Shown here: piece after piece, positions 31,222 to 42,993 of the stretch
Layout: the number at the start of each line of letters is the position of its first letter
Numbering within the stretch: position 1 is the first letter of the stretch
Assembly: GCA_030272585.1 (NCBI GenBank)
Contig: BSYQ01000020.1
Coordinates: forward strand, 1 to 64,000
DNA: 64,000 bases
DNA from: Bryopsis sp. KO-2023
Taxonomy: Eukaryota; Chlorophyta; Ulvophyceae; Bryopsidales; Bryopsidaceae
Reading direction: 5' to 3'
Made by a program: the position numbers and the translations under genes
Notes under the pieces: generated by a model
Databases searched by the model: none
What the model was told of the DNA's origin: nothing
What the model saw: the letters and a program-made list of their open reading frames with translations, nothing else

Positions 31222-32160
31222 CCTTCTCATTCAACCTTTGACAACTCAATAAACCTCCATTACTTCCCCATATCAGGTAAGATGTAATCATTGTTGGTGT
31301 TCGGTAGGAAAGAATCAGAAATATGATTTGTAGCATTTAAATGCATTATATAATGATACTGTCCCCAATTGGGAGGTCCCCAAGGTGATGTTTGCTTGTT
31401 TGTTAAAAAGTCCCCAAGGTAAAAAAAACAAGATTGAAACCCAGTCATCCGCCAACGAACCGTCGGAATACCGTTGCAATGCGTGACTGTTGCTTCGAGC
31501 CCACATCAAAGGAGCTATTCTCTGTTACTGCAAAAAGCGATCGGTCTACTGGAACCGTAAAATCCACGCATAGGAATGTGATGGGGGTCCTAATCTTTGC
31601 AATCGCATCTACCCCTACTAGGGGCGAAGTAGTACTTCGAGGCGAGTTGAAGTAAAGGTCGGTTCCTTCATCTTTTTTTTTTTCCTTTTTGTTTTTCCTT
31701 CATCCTGATACCCCTGGCTCTGTTGACGTACAGCGGGGTGTTCTGATAGAGTCCCGCCAACCTTCAGACAAAAACTGTGTGATTCACCATATGAAAATGA
31801 CGGCCTGTTTGAAACCTCGGTGAGACGATCGTTTTCGCAAAAAAGAGGTTCCAAAAAGCAAAAAAGAGAAAGAAGCAACAGCTCTCTGAGAGAGTCTATC
31901 GATACTGAAGAGGATTCTTGAAATAAGAGCCCTTGTCGATTCTGACAGACAAGCACCAGACACTACAAGCTGAGGAGCTAACATCCATTGAGAAAGACAT
32001 ATAGCAAAATCAACACCAAAACGCCCACTGCCTGAAGTTTCCTTCTATCTCTCAAAAAAAGGCCCGCAGAGCAGGAAAGACAAATCGAACTCACTGGAGT
32101 ATAGCTTCAAGTGTCTTTCAACAATCGGAAGGACTTCAACGACAATCAGACAATGGAAAA
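31222..32160. other. No gene recognised
   Basis: Short frames only. A stretch near 31,840-31,900 weakly resembles 28,385-28,420, the flank of copy A of repeat family 2. Confidence 0.3.
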
Positions 32161-32262
32161 CCCGTTCACAGAGGAAACAGAGGAGTTCAAACACACACAG
32201 AAACTTCAGTCAGAAAATCGCTTCGTCGAGGGAATTTAATTCTGCAGCCGGCGACCAGAGAG
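32161..32262 (+). repeat. Dispersed repeat family 2, copy C
   Basis: Matches copy B (inverted) over about 100 bp and copy A over about 45 bp. Key phrases are CCCGTTCACAGA, CTTCAGTCAGAAAATCGC and GCAGCCGGCGACCAGAGAG. Confidence 0.8.
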
Positions 32263-35200
32263 ACCGCCAATACACCTTACTCCCACATATTCGAGCCAAC
32301 AGTGTTTAAACTTGGCCGTTTCTGTACGGTCCCACTATTCCAGCGACGACTGACGCATTTGTGAGAAGCGGCGAAAAGAAACGGTGATTCCTGTTGTGCA
32401 TCACACTATGGGAAAAACCGTGCTGTGTGATGTCTTTAAGAGTGTCTAAAATTTATTCGTCGTCCACCAGAACCTGAAATCACTTATCAAAAAGGCTTCT
32501 CTCAAGTGACACAGAAACAAAACAGATTCCTTAGATTCTCAAGATTTTCTCAAGTAACCTACGTCAGGCTGCCAGCGCCCCTCCCCAAAAAAAAAAGTCG
32601 TTCCCAACAGAACCCAGCCTAAAGATTTCTGATGAAACAGATTTAATACCCCTCACACACACAGTCATACCCCAAACCTCCCTTTGCATTCAATTTTCTG
32701 GGCAAATTAGCAAGACTGCACTCCGAGAAAATAAACAGATCAAACCAAAAAACATGAGTAAATAAAGAACTGAAGAAGGGTGTCGATACTTTTTGGTAAG
32801 GGAAAAAAACAAACACTGAACCGTCAGCCTGAAAATCTAAACCTGGAATTGGCTTCGGTCGTGTTTGATACGGATCCTCTTAAAAAAACATACATATATT
32901 CCACGTCATTGACTGTAGTTGTGTTTAGGTCAAGGTTAAATTTCTAGGAACTCTGGAGAGCAGCCCCTAACAATTCAATCGGCCAGTCTGACCTTTGGGT
33001 CGATAAAATCAAAGTGCCTTCTTTTAGTAGAGAGGCATTGACAGAAGAAACGGATGCTTTTATTTTCTGTTTTTTTCGTTGTGGAGGCAGGCCCCACATC
33101 ACTTTCGAAAAGCGTTTTTTCCACCCCTCTCCATAACCAATGAGGAAGGAAGCTAATCCTGGCATGTCTAGCTCATCCATTGGCAGTATTTTTTTCTTTT
33201 TCTTCTTCAGCAGATGAGTGGGTGACAGTCATCCTGACCTAGCAAGCCTTCTGGCTATTCTTGCATTCTTGAATTCCTTTTGAGACAGGGCTCCTGTTTC
33301 TTCCCAAACCATGGCAGGCATTTTTGTTCATTTGCAATCCACCCCCCAATCGTCAAGAACTAGAACAACATGTCCAGGTCTCCGCAACTTCAATAAGTTG
33401 GCAAAGGGAAGAAGGGGGGGGAATAAGGTGTTCCATTGAAAAATCTATTTTCCACTTTGGCAAAGCTGATTCATTGGGAGGTAGGATCTATGGTGCCTTT
33501 TCTTTTTCAAGTCAATCCAGGCTATACCAGTCTATTACCAACCTCACAGTGTTTGTTTCTCTTCGATTTCGCAAGTTAAGAAATTTGGCAACAAGTCTCA
33601 ATGGTCAGTTTGTGAGGGGGGCTCTTGTCCTAATGAAGAAAAAGGGAAAAAAAGGAACAAGATTTATTTTTGCCCAAACAATCATTCCATTCAGGTGCAG
33701 AGTTGCATTTTGTTTTCATTCCGAATTGCTTACCTGATGCATATACATCAATGCATTGCACCCCTTCCATATCCAGAAAAAGGGGGGGGGTCAGACATGG
33801 CTTCCATCCACATTTTCACCACATGTGGAAATGCTGGTTGCCTGGTTCATTTCTCCCACATGGAAATGTTGGCTTCCTGGATGGCTAGCTTTCACTACAT
33901 GTTGATGAAAATGCTGGCTGGTTTCCAGCACCCCAAACATGGTACAATTCGAGGTTAAGAATTCAAGAAGGAAATTTCCATCATTAGGCAGGCAGCGCTC
34001 GACATAAAAGTGTCAGGAAACTGGAAGACAAAGAAGATACTGAAAAAGGGGTGTTCATTGAATTTCTTGAAAGACAAATAAATAATTGAAAAATGAATGT
34101 TGAATAGAACTAAATTTTTTTATTAATATACTGAGTTGAATAAATACATGCAAACGTTTTAAGAACAGCACTGACCCCTGTGCCATTACACCTTGAACTT
34201 TATTCCGAAATCTCTGTGGAAAAAAAGGTTGAAAAAATAAAAAAAGTTATCAACTCGAACAGAATACCACATACTTTTCTCTTTTATTTTTTAAAAGAAA
34301 AGATATAGTTAAGAAAAAAGAGACGAACAGTAGAAAAAAAAAATAAAAAAATTATCAAAGCAACACAAGGGATTCGAACCCCTACTGTCGTCCACCAGTT
34401 TATCTCAAATATAATCAAATTCTAAAAATAATTTTTAAAATGCAGGTCAGTTGCTTGAGCCTGTTGGCACGAACAGTTGATATGACTCTTTATTTTCACA
34501 CAAAATAAATCATTCTCTCAGAATTGAACTAGAAAAAAAAAAGAAGAAAAGAACACTGGTGAGGAGCAAAGGTTTTATTATTCATTTTTTTTTAATCTTG
34601 GAAGAAAACACCACTGATAAGAAACATTCTCACAGCATCTTTCATCCTTCAGAGGGTTTTTTTTTTTATTTGCTTTTTTTTTTGAGGGGAGGGGGGGTTA
34701 TTTCCAATATTTTTTCATTTCCTTTCTTACCTTCATGCCTGAATTTACCATCCTGAGAAAGAAGCCTGTTTCTGTTGTGAAATAAAAAAACAAGTTTCCA
34801 GAGTTGTCTCATCTTCAATTTTCCGGCTGTTTCAAGTTTTGATTAATTTATTTGTTTTCAGAAAGGCCTGGACTCTTTTGCCAGTTGAGAGCCTTGGGGT
34901 TCCCTTTTCAAAATTATTTACCCCCCACAGCCCCCCTTGAAAAAACACTCTCCAAATTTCCACAAAGACATCCACAGGCCGCTTCTTCGGCAGGTAAACA
35001 AAAATAAGGGAACAAGTCCTATCAAATATTTTGCCCCAGTCCTCCCTGAGAAACGAGAAAGAGAGAAGAAACGTGCCAACATATCCACGGCGTACCCTTG
35101 GTTTTTTTTCTACAACGAGTTATCCCTGTCACAGAAAATCTGCCGTCCGACCCTTGTCTCATAAAACTGCCGGACCTGTCGAACCTTTTGTTGTCTCGAT

Positions 35201-35779
35201 CTGGCAGGGCGTCACCTGTGGCTTCGAGTTTGCAAACTCACTCGGGCTGCAGCCCGTGTACGTGGTTGGAGATCGAATGTCGACCGTTGGAGGTCGAAAA
35301 AAGTCGAACGTTTCGTCCCCTTGTCCTCAGCTACAGAGCATATCACGAACCGCGTCGCCAGATCCGTTTGAGGGCCTAGAGCTAACGCCCAGGTTGGACT
35401 CTGACCGCGCAGGTGTATTCTCAAATTGGCCGCCATGGTTTCGTTCAGGGGGGAGAACGTCCCCCCCCCCCCCTTGCCTTGAGCAAGACGGAAGGTGAGG
35501 GTTCAAGTCAGACACACAGGACACACGCTGAGGACTCAATCACCAACGAGTCGGAAAAACACACTGCTTTTCACGAGGAAGTGCAAGGCCTCTTTTTAAG
35601 GGGCTGAGGCTGAAAAACTTTTTGATTGGTGGTCGTCCTTCCATCTACTTATCTGCGAAATCGAACCACGGTACACCACCAGGGACAGGTCGCGACAAAG
35701 TCGTCGGGGTTACTCTTTTTCGCTGCATTGAAGGGGGTAGAAAAGCTTTGTGCGGGTTTATTTGGTGTTGAAAAAGTCA
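32263..35779. other. No convincing gene; low-complexity and tRNA-like traces
   Basis: A minus-strand frame at 32,944-33,180 (78 codons) is open but has no known domain. About 33,822-33,930 contains imperfect tandem units of ATGGAAATGCTGG type. An isolated B-box-like GGTTCGAATCCC lies on the minus strand near 34,370-34,382. The rest is AT-rich or homopolymer-rich. Confidence 0.35.
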
Positions 35780-35843
35780 GGGGGTCTTGGACGCACTGGA
35801 AACGGTCCAGAATGATGGGGTTCGACTCCCCACTGCGTTTCGA
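35780..35843 (+). repeat. tRNA-like 64-mer, copy 2
   Basis: Differs from 20,873-20,936 at three positions, none in the T-arm TTCGACT loop or the CTGGA/TCCAG hairpin. The flanks of the two copies are unrelated, so the mobile or conserved unit is close to this 64-base length. Confidence 0.5.
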
Positions 35844-36090
35844 ACTCTGAAAGCCCCTTTCCTTTTTCCACATATCTTTTATTGTCACATTTTGTTAGCC
35901 TCAAGCTTTTATCTCAACAGTTCACGATTTACAAACGCAAGGGCTGAAGGGGAATGAATATTGTTGGGCGAGCAGCTGCAAAAAGAAAACGCTTTGGAAG
36001 GAGTGAGGTGAGAGTGAGCGAGCAGGATAGTGGATTCCCAATGACAAAGTTGCTTTTGAGAAAACCAGAAGATAGCAGCTACAGGCAGTT

Positions 36091-36651
36091 TGAAACGGCT
36101 GACTTAGTAGGCGAAGATCTAGGCGGAAAACAGAGGTTACAGTCTGAGAGTTCCAGGTAGTCGCGGACTGACTGGAATGGGGTAGTTACGTGATGCTCAA
36201 TGAGAGGCTGAAACGTAGTGAAAAGAGTTCGAACCAGGTTCAGTATATTCAGTGTCAGGTCTCAGATGGCTGAGAGTTTGGGAGTCAGACTGGAAGGAGC
36301 TTCAGTCTGGGTCCTTAGTCTAGAGGTTATCAAGGGTTATAAAGGGTTAGTCGGAGCTCTGGCTAGAAGGGCTGAGCTGAGAAATGATAGAGACGTTTTG
36401 AGGAGAGCTAGATGATAGCTAGTATTTGTAAGGTTAGGAGATGGGCTGGGAGTTTTCTAGAAGCTCTGGGCTGAGAGTATAAAAGGCTGGGGATCGTTGT
36501 AAAGAACAAGCTTGTTGAAATAAGATTCAGTTGTATACTCTCGTGTCTCAGACCTTTCTTACAGAACTTCTGGTCGTCTCCCAACGTGTGTGAAGAACGG
36601 GTTAAGTGGCGGCTGGAAGTATTCAGCCTCGGAAAAAAAGAATCCGTTTCA
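36091..36651 (+). repeat. 5' LTR of the chromovirus
   Basis: It starts TGAAACGG and ends CCGTTTCA, an 8-bp inverted pair. A TATA box (TATAAAAG) is at 36,478-36,485, about 170 bp before the LTR end. This is the expected promoter of the genomic transcript. Confidence 0.95.
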
Positions 36652-36652
36652 C

Positions 36653-36664
36653 TGGTTTCGGAGC
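36653..36664 (+). promoter_or_regulatory. Primer-binding site
   Basis: TGGTTTCGGAGC starts two bases after the LTR. It resembles the initiator-tRNA-Met primer site TGGTATCAGAGC used by many Gypsy elements, at 10 of 12 positions. The second LTR element at 44.4 kb has an almost identical site. Confidence 0.75.
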
Positions 36665-36674
36665 GAAGTTTTCT

Positions 36675-36899
36675 ATGCCTATAATCAGAGAAGAAGAATA
36701 CTGGTTTGGCGAAGAAGGAGATCCTAGGTTACTGCTTGTAGACCTCTGGCTGGAAGAGAACCCGTTGGAAGTTCTGCACATAGGCGAAGACAATAGTGAT
36801 ACTGAAAGCACAGGATCAAGCGAATCGAGAACTGAGACGGAGGCGACAGTTGATCTTCCGCTTACCCCTGAAACCCCAACTCAGGCAGAACCTCAGTAA
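36675..36899 (+). CDS. Small leader frame 1 of the chromovirus
   Basis: A 74-residue frame starting MPIIREEEYWFGEEGD, acidic and serine/threonine-rich toward its end. It lies between the primer site and gag and has no known domain. It may be a translated leader peptide or an upstream regulatory frame. Confidence 0.4.
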   Translation: MPIIREEEYWFGEEGDPRLLLVDLWLEENPLEVLHIGEDNSDTESTGSSESRTETEATVDLPLTPETPTQAEPQ

Positions 36900-36942
36900 G
36901 TTTGTCTAGGAATTCCTTGGCTCTGACATCGCTTTTTCACCA

Positions 36943-37302
36943 ATGAAAGAGGAGAGGATCCACGAACTAAACGACACCTACCAAGTAAAGTGGACGCTCG
37001 CGCAGCCGGGAGTACATAACGTACGGGGGCACGAGCAAGAGCCGGTCGTAAACTCAGAGGGGCTGGAAATCCCAACTATCAGACCTCTGGGGTTGTTTGG
37101 CGACAAGTTTTTGCAGCTGACCCAAGAGGAGCGGCAGATTGTCAGGACGTGCACCGGAGATCCAGAGAGGAAGAGGGTTCCAGACACCCTCGTAAACCAG
37201 GAAGGAGAGTCAGTGGAGCTCCTCGATCGGAAAAGGCAGTCGAAGAAAGTTAGGGTATCCGAATTTACCTATCCGCGGAATACCCTAACCGAGGATTTCT
37301 GA
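36943..37302 (+). CDS. Leader frame 2 of the chromovirus
   Basis: A 119-residue frame starting MKEERIHELNDTYQVKW. Its stop lies eight bases before the gag start. It is charged, without transmembrane segments or known domains. Its length and tight spacing to gag suggest that it is translated. Confidence 0.5.
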   Translation: MKEERIHELNDTYQVKWTLAQPGVHNVRGHEQEPVVNSEGLEIPTIRPLGLFGDKFLQLTQEERQIVRTCTGDPERKRVPDTLVNQEGESVELLDRKRQSKKVRVSEFTYPRNTLTEDF

Positions 37303-37309
37303 GGCTGAG

Positions 37310-38296
37310 ATGGAGCAACAGGTGGCTGAGTTGAGGGCGGCGTATGAGGAGGTGATGGGAAGGTTGAACCGAGTGCAAGGCGTGGTCGAAGAAGTACCGG
37401 GAATGCTGAGCACGGCGGTTAATGAGGCTGTGGGAAGCTCCATTCTGGAGCAACTAACCGACAAGGTGGGAACAGCAATCGGGGCGGCAACTGCAGCACA
37501 GGCTGGAACGGCGGCTGGAAGTGGTGGTCGAGGTAATGACCTGAGAAGCAAGCCAGCCCGACCTGATCTGTGGGGAGGCAGGCAGAATGACCCTCCTATC
37601 CAGGATTGGTTGTTCAGCCTCCGAGTGCATTTTGACGCCACCCACGTCGAAGATGGAGTCTCGAAACTCCGCCTGGCAGGATCTCTACTGAGAGGGCCAG
37701 CCGCGACATGGTGGAGGACAAGAGTGGAGGAGTCGGAGACTGATGGAGGCCGACCTTTGCCGACGTATGAGGACTTCTGTGAGGAGCTGAAAAACCAGTT
37801 CGGGGAACCACATTTTTTGCGCCGCACACGGACAGAATGGGCGAATTTACGCCAAGGCGGAATGTCTGTGCGGGAATACACGCATCGCTTTAGGCAGCTG
37901 ATGTTGTATATTTCCGACGCATCGGAGGGCGAAAAAATACACAGGTTCGTCGATGGTTTGCGAGGGAGGGTTGGTATCGAGACCGACCTCCAAAACCCCA
38001 AGACCTTGGATGAAGCTATTCGAGTGGCGGAAAGGTGGGGAGGAGCTCAATCTGGGAGTTCGATCTTGAATCGAGATCGCGGCGGCGGCGGCGGCAGCGG
38101 CGGCGGCGGAAATCGCAGATCAGATCACATGGAATTGGACTATGTCGGAAGGAAGCGACAACAGAGACAGCGAGGTGATAAAGAGAGAGAAAGAAATAAG
38201 CCAGTCTGGAAGAAAGAAAAAGCAGACGGAGAGGTGAAGTGTTACAAGTGTGGGCGTCGAGGGCATTACGCTCGAGACTGCCCCTCGCGAAAATGA
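37310..38296 (+). CDS. gag: gag polyprotein of the chromovirus
   Basis: 328 residues. Residues 1-50 are a predicted coiled coil ([19 protein letters not shown]). Residues 95-245 match the retrotransposon gag domain ([18 protein letters not shown]-like [28 protein letters not shown]). A glycine/arginine-rich spacer follows. Residues 311-324 form a CCHC zinc knuckle ([14 protein letters not shown]) for RNA packaging. The stop TGA at 38,294-38,296 overlaps an ATG at 38,293-38,295 that opens pol, giving an ATGA junction compatible with stop-restart translation. Confidence 0.92.
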   Translation: MEQQVAELRAAYEEVMGRLNRVQGVVEEVPGMLSTAVNEAVGSSILEQLTDKVGTAIGAATAAQAGTAAGSGGRGNDLRSKPARPDLWGGRQNDPPIQDWLFSLRVHFDATHVEDGVSKLRLAGSLLRGPAATWWRTRVEESETDGGRPLPTYEDFCEELKNQFGEPHFLRRTRTEWANLRQGGMSVREYTHRFRQLMLYISDASEGEKIHRFVDGLRGRVGIETDLQNPKTLDEAIRVAERWGGAQSGSSILNRDRGGGGGSGGGGNRRSDHMELDYVGRKRQQRQRGDKERERNKPVWKKEKADGEVKCYKCGRRGHYARDCPSRK

Positions 38297-41200
38297 GTAT
38301 GTTAGGTAAACTCGCAGGGTGTGAAGTTAAGGGGAAGCCTGCGAGTTCGAGGAATTCTAGGAGTTCGAGGGATTTTTCGTGGGAAGAAACGTCCAAGGAA
38401 CCGACTAGACCTGATAACCAAGATAACCTAGAAGTCCATTCATTTGATGGGACAGATTTAGACATGACTAAGTTCGGATTTCTAGCAGTGGCTGAAACTG
38501 ATAACCGAACTAGACAACTGATTACTGTGAAAGGGGAAATCTCAGGTTTTGCAGCTGAGATATTAATAGACTGTGGAGCAACTGATTGCTTTTTGGCTCG
38601 AAAATTTTGCGAGAAAAATAAACTGGAATTAGAAGAACAAGAAGAAAAAGTTAGCCTGGCTGGGGGAAGTACCTTAGAATCTAAAGGAAAGATCAGGGCT
38701 ACTCTCAGATTTGGAGATTTTGCTAGTAGGGAGATTTTTCATGAAATGTCTCTTGCTAAGTATGATGCTATATTGGGAAAGACTTGGCTGGCTAAGCATA
38801 ATCCCCGGGTTGATTTTAGAACGAATGAGGTAGTGGTTTCAGACGGGCTGAAAGAACATTTGATTCCTCCGGCAAACCCCGGAAAGGAGGAAGAGGAACA
38901 GTATGTGCTGATGGTGTTTGAAACATGTTTGAACAGAACTGACTCTGAACAAAATGTTTCCAGACAAGCTGAACTTGCAGCAGAAATCAGACAGAAATTT
39001 CCTAATACTTTTGTGGAAGAATTACCCAGCGAGATACCCCCTTCCAGAGGTATCGAGCACACGATCCAGCTGGAACCAGGCACGGTTCCACAAAGTAAAG
39101 CACCTTATCGATTAGGCATCAAGGAAATGGCAGAACTGAAAACTCAGATTGCAGACATGTCGGAAAAAGGGTTTATTCGACCGAGTAGATCACCTTGGGG
39201 AGCACCGGTAATTTTTGTACCGAAGAAGAATGGGAAACTACGTATGTGCGTAGATTATCGGGCATTGAATAAGGTGACGGTGAAAAATGCTTATCCGATT
39301 CCGAGAATAGATGAACTGATAGATCAGCTTCATGGCGCAAAGTACTTCTCGAAAATAGATTTGTGTTCGGGATATTATCAAGTCAGGATGGCAAAAAAGG
39401 ATTGGGCGAAAACTGCTTTTCGAACTAGATATGGATCTTACGAATACACAGTTATGCCAATGGGTTTGACAAATGCACCAGCAACTTTTATGAATGTGAT
39501 GAACGATGTTTTTCGACCACATCTGGATAAGTTTGTTATAGTTTATCTCGATGATATCTTAGTTTACAGTCGGAACTGGGAAGAGCATAAGGAACATCTT
39601 AGACAAGTGTTTCAGCTACTCGAAAAACATAAACTTTACGTTTCACCGGACAAATGTGATTTGGGAATGACAGAAGTCGAATTTTTGGGACACATAGTCG
39701 GAAGAGAGGGACTCTCCGTGGTACCTAAGAAAGTTTTAGCCATTCAGGAGTGGGCACAACCTCAGACAGTGCGGGATATTAGGTCGTTTTTGGGTTTAGC
39801 GAATTATTATCGGAAATTTATTAAGGGATACTCTGGGATTGCAACGCCGTTACATGAACTAACAAGGAAGGAAGTTAAATGGCAGTGGACTGAAAGTCAG
39901 GAGAAAGCGTTTCAGACGCTAAAGAAGAGCATGCAGGAGGCACCTGTGTTAATAATTCCAGATCCGGAGTTGAGTTTTGAAGTAACTACAGACGCATCGG
40001 ATTTTGCTATTGGAGGAGTTTTGACGCAAGATCAAGGTCAGGGGCAACAACCAGCCGCGTTTGAAAGTCGGAAATTGAATTCAGCTGAAAGGAATTATCC
40101 GACGCACGAAAAAGAACTGTATGCGATAGTCTATTGTTTGAAAACTTGGCGACATTATTTGGGGGCGAGGAAATTTGTGGTTCACACGGACCACGCTCCG
40201 CTGAAATATATTCAGACGCAGCCTAAATTATCCAGTAGACAGGCTAGGTGGATGGAAACTTTACAGGAATTTGATTTTGAGATTAAATACAAACCTGGGA
40301 AAGAAAATACAGTTGCAGATGCATTAAGTCGAAGGTCGGAAATGGAATTAAACGCTGTGGCAAAAGTCCGAGCAGGCGTAGTTTTTCAGGAACAGGTTAG
40401 ACTTGCATATCAAGAGGATGAACATTGCAAAGAAGTCATTGCTAATTGGGAAGCTGGTGAAAAAGATCCGCGTTATAGGTGGGATGGCACAAAATTGTGG
40501 TATAGTCTGAAAGACAAATGGTTTTGGTATATTCCAAAGGACAAAGAAATTAGACAAACAGTGTTGGCTGAATGTCACGATCAGGCTGGACATTTTGGGC
40601 GACACAAGACTGTCGCAAATGTTCGAAAGAGATATTATTGGCCTAAATGCACTGAGGATGTCGAACGATATGTTAGGACTTGTGTTGGTTGTCAGAAAAA
40701 CAAGTCTAGCACTCAAAAACCATTGGGGTTATATCAGCCAATTCCAGTTCCAGACGAACGCTGGAAAGAAGTTTGTTTAGATTTTGTGGGACCTTTACCT
40801 ATGACACAAAAGGGTCATGATTATTTAGTGGTTATGGTCGACCGTTTTAGTCGAATGATCCACTTGGTAGCCACCACTACTGCAGTTACAGCTAGTGGGG
40901 TAGCTGAAATTTTCTTTGATACAATTTTCAGACATCATGGGTTGCCAGAGGCTATTATTTCCGATCGAGATACTCGTTTTACAGGCCAGTTTTGGCGAAA
41001 ACTGTGGGAATTAGCGGGGACTCGTTTAGCTATGTCCTCTGGATATCATCCTGAAACTGATGGAATGACTGAAAGGGCAAATCGAGTAGTCGGAGACATG
41101 TTGCGAATTTATATTTCGACCCTAGGGGGTGATTGGGACACTAAATTAGTGGCGGCTGAGTTGCTTATAACTCATCCGTTCACTCATCTACAGGTTTTAC

Positions 41201-41837
41201 ACCTTTTTATTTGGTTTATGGGCAACATCCCAGATCTCCTCAGGATTTGTTAGACTCAGGTCCAGTTTCAGATGAATGGTGGACAGTTTGGGCTTAAAGT
41301 TTACAGCTGGCTCGGAAGGCGATCTTGAAAAGCCAACAGCGACAGAGGGCTGTCGCAAACCGAGGGCGGAGGGATGCAAGTTTTGCATTAAATCAGTATG
41401 TCTTTTTATCGACAGCTGATTTACCTTTACCGCCGATGATGGGCCGGAAGTTGGTATCTAAGTTTTGTGGACCTTTTAGAATTATTGATATTGTGACATC
41501 AGTAACTTACAGGTTGGAACTTCCTAATCACTGGAAAATACATGATGTTTTTCATGTTTCCAAACTAAAAGCTTTTGAAGATGGATCGGAGGAGTTTCCA
41601 GCCAGGGCTATTTCTCCACCTCCAGATCCAGTGGTGCTGGAAGGAGTCGAGGAATATATCGTTGAAAAGATCAAGACACATCGAACCAAACGGCGGAAAA
41701 AGAAGAATGTGACAGAGTACTTGGTTTCCTGGGAAGGATACGGATCGGAAGAGGACCAGTGGCTCCCGTCCCATCACTTGGGTAATGCGCAGCAAGTGCT
41801 GCAGGAGTATTTACGTCAAAAGTCTCCCATGGACTAG
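38293..41837 (+). pseudogene. pol: pol polyprotein of the chromovirus
   Basis: Domains in order: retropepsin-like protease around 38,560-38,800; reverse transcriptase around 39,130-39,700 with the YLDDIL catalytic motif at about 39,544; RNase H from about 39,985 ([10 protein letters not shown]); integrase zinc domain (H-H-C-C) around 40,575-40,700; integrase core around 40,780-41,120; and a C-terminal chromodomain around 41,640-41,820 (YLVSWEGYGSEEDQW). The chromodomain places the element among chromoviruses, whose integrase tail can read histone marks. The frame looks close to whole, with about one break. It shares an ATGA junction with gag. Confidence 0.9.
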
Positions 41838-41949
41838 TTCTGGTTTTTTCGAGTTTGAGAGTGTACAGAGCAAACGGAGCGCAAGAACAGGACGAACGCA
41901 AGACAAAGGACAGAGGACGTTTCGGGACGACTTTTTGTGGAAAAGAAAA

Positions 41950-42993
41950 ATGGTGGAATTCAAGGCAGGAGCCCAGGGACTTTTGGAGGAGATCAAGGCT
42001 AACGCTGGGAAGGTGACAGGAGTGGTGGAAAGGCTGCAAGGGATGCTGGAACAGTATATGGCAGAGGAAGAAAGGATGGAAAAAATCCAGGAAAGAGACC
42101 AACAGGAATGGGGAGAAGAGAAGGAGAGGTTGGAGAAAAAGATTGCCGAGTTGGAAGAAGAGGGGGGGTTTCAGGCGGAAAGAGATAGCTGGGAGGCTGA
42201 ACGCACCCGGTTGCTCGACGACAGGGCGAAATATTTGGCGGAAAATGAGGACCTCAGCGTAAAATTGGCGATGGCGGAAACTTCAGCGGATGCGGCGAAA
42301 AGAGAGGCGGAAAAGCTGCTGATGGAGGGGGCAGATGAGGAAATGCGCCACAAGCTCGACGGGGTCGAAGACAAGCTGCGGGAGGAGCAAATGCGGAACC
42401 AGCAGCTCAAGGGCCAGGTAGATTTGTTGAAGAGTATGGTGGAGGCCATGTCGGGAAAACCAAGCGGAGAAGTGAAGCACGAAGAGGGGGAAAAACACAC
42501 TTGCGTGTTTTGTCGCACCCCGAGCAGCAACTGTCAGCCGACCGGAGAAGACTGCCAACGGCACTGGGTGTGCTCGAATATCGGGTGCCGGGATCGGGTG
42601 TGGCTGAGTATCAGTCTGGAAGTCGATGAGGAAAAACGAGACTGGCGGAGAATGTGGGTACCAGCTGAAACAGGGCCACCAATGGTGATACACTCGGAAA
42701 CCTGTAAACTCTGCGCCTTAGGCTTCAAGCTGGGTTCGGATTATACTCGGGGAGTGTATCTGAAGGCCAAGCGGACCGTGGGCCCCCTGAGAAAATTCGA
42801 GGCAGCCGAAGACGAGGCAGAACCAACGGATTACGATGGGGATTGGGTCGTCAATGAGCCAGGCGGAGACAGTGGACCCGAAGGAAAGAAAAGGAAACCT
42901 CCTGGAAGTTCAGGGGGATCCAGAAATGTGAAACTCAGAAAAGCCTCAGTTGAATATAAAAAAAAAAAATATAGGATCAAGAGTGAAATATGA
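41950..42993 (+). CDS. Extra frame after pol: coiled-coil, cysteine-cluster protein
   Basis: 347 residues from the ATG at 41,950; the frame is also open upstream to 41,785, overlapping the end of pol. The first half is a long charged coiled coil. Then comes a cysteine cluster at 42,502-42,713 (CVFC, a C-x6-C-x4-C-x4-C run, and CKLC), suggesting zinc binding. The C-terminal tail is acidic and then basic (GKKRKPP), nuclear-signal-like. No signal peptide or membrane segment is visible, so it is not an envelope protein in the usual sense. I do not recognise the family. A fossil relative at 54,061-54,345 shows that it has been a stable part of this element lineage. Confidence 0.8.
   Translation: MVEFKAGAQGLLEEIKANAGKVTGVVERLQGMLEQYMAEEERMEKIQERDQQEWGEEKERLEKKIAELEEEGGFQAERDSWEAERTRLLDDRAKYLAENEDLSVKLAMAETSADAAKREAEKLLMEGADEEMRHKLDGVEDKLREEQMRNQQLKGQVDLLKSMVEAMSGKPSGEVKHEEGEKHTCVFCRTPSSNCQPTGEDCQRHWVCSNIGCRDRVWLSISLEVDEEKRDWRRMWVPAETGPPMVIHSETCKLCALGFKLGSDYTRGVYLKAKRTVGPLRKFEAAEDEAEPTDYDGDWVVNEPGGDSGPEGKKRKPPGSSGGSRNVKLRKASVEYKKKKYRIKSEI

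Noticed and set aside
42171-42693. Long minus-strand frames opposite the post-pol protein
   Set aside because: They mirror the charged coiled-coil code of the plus strand and have no independent signal.
41950-42993. Envelope protein
   Set aside because: The position fits, but there is no signal peptide, membrane segment or cleavage-site pattern; coiled coil plus cysteine cluster suggests an internal protein.
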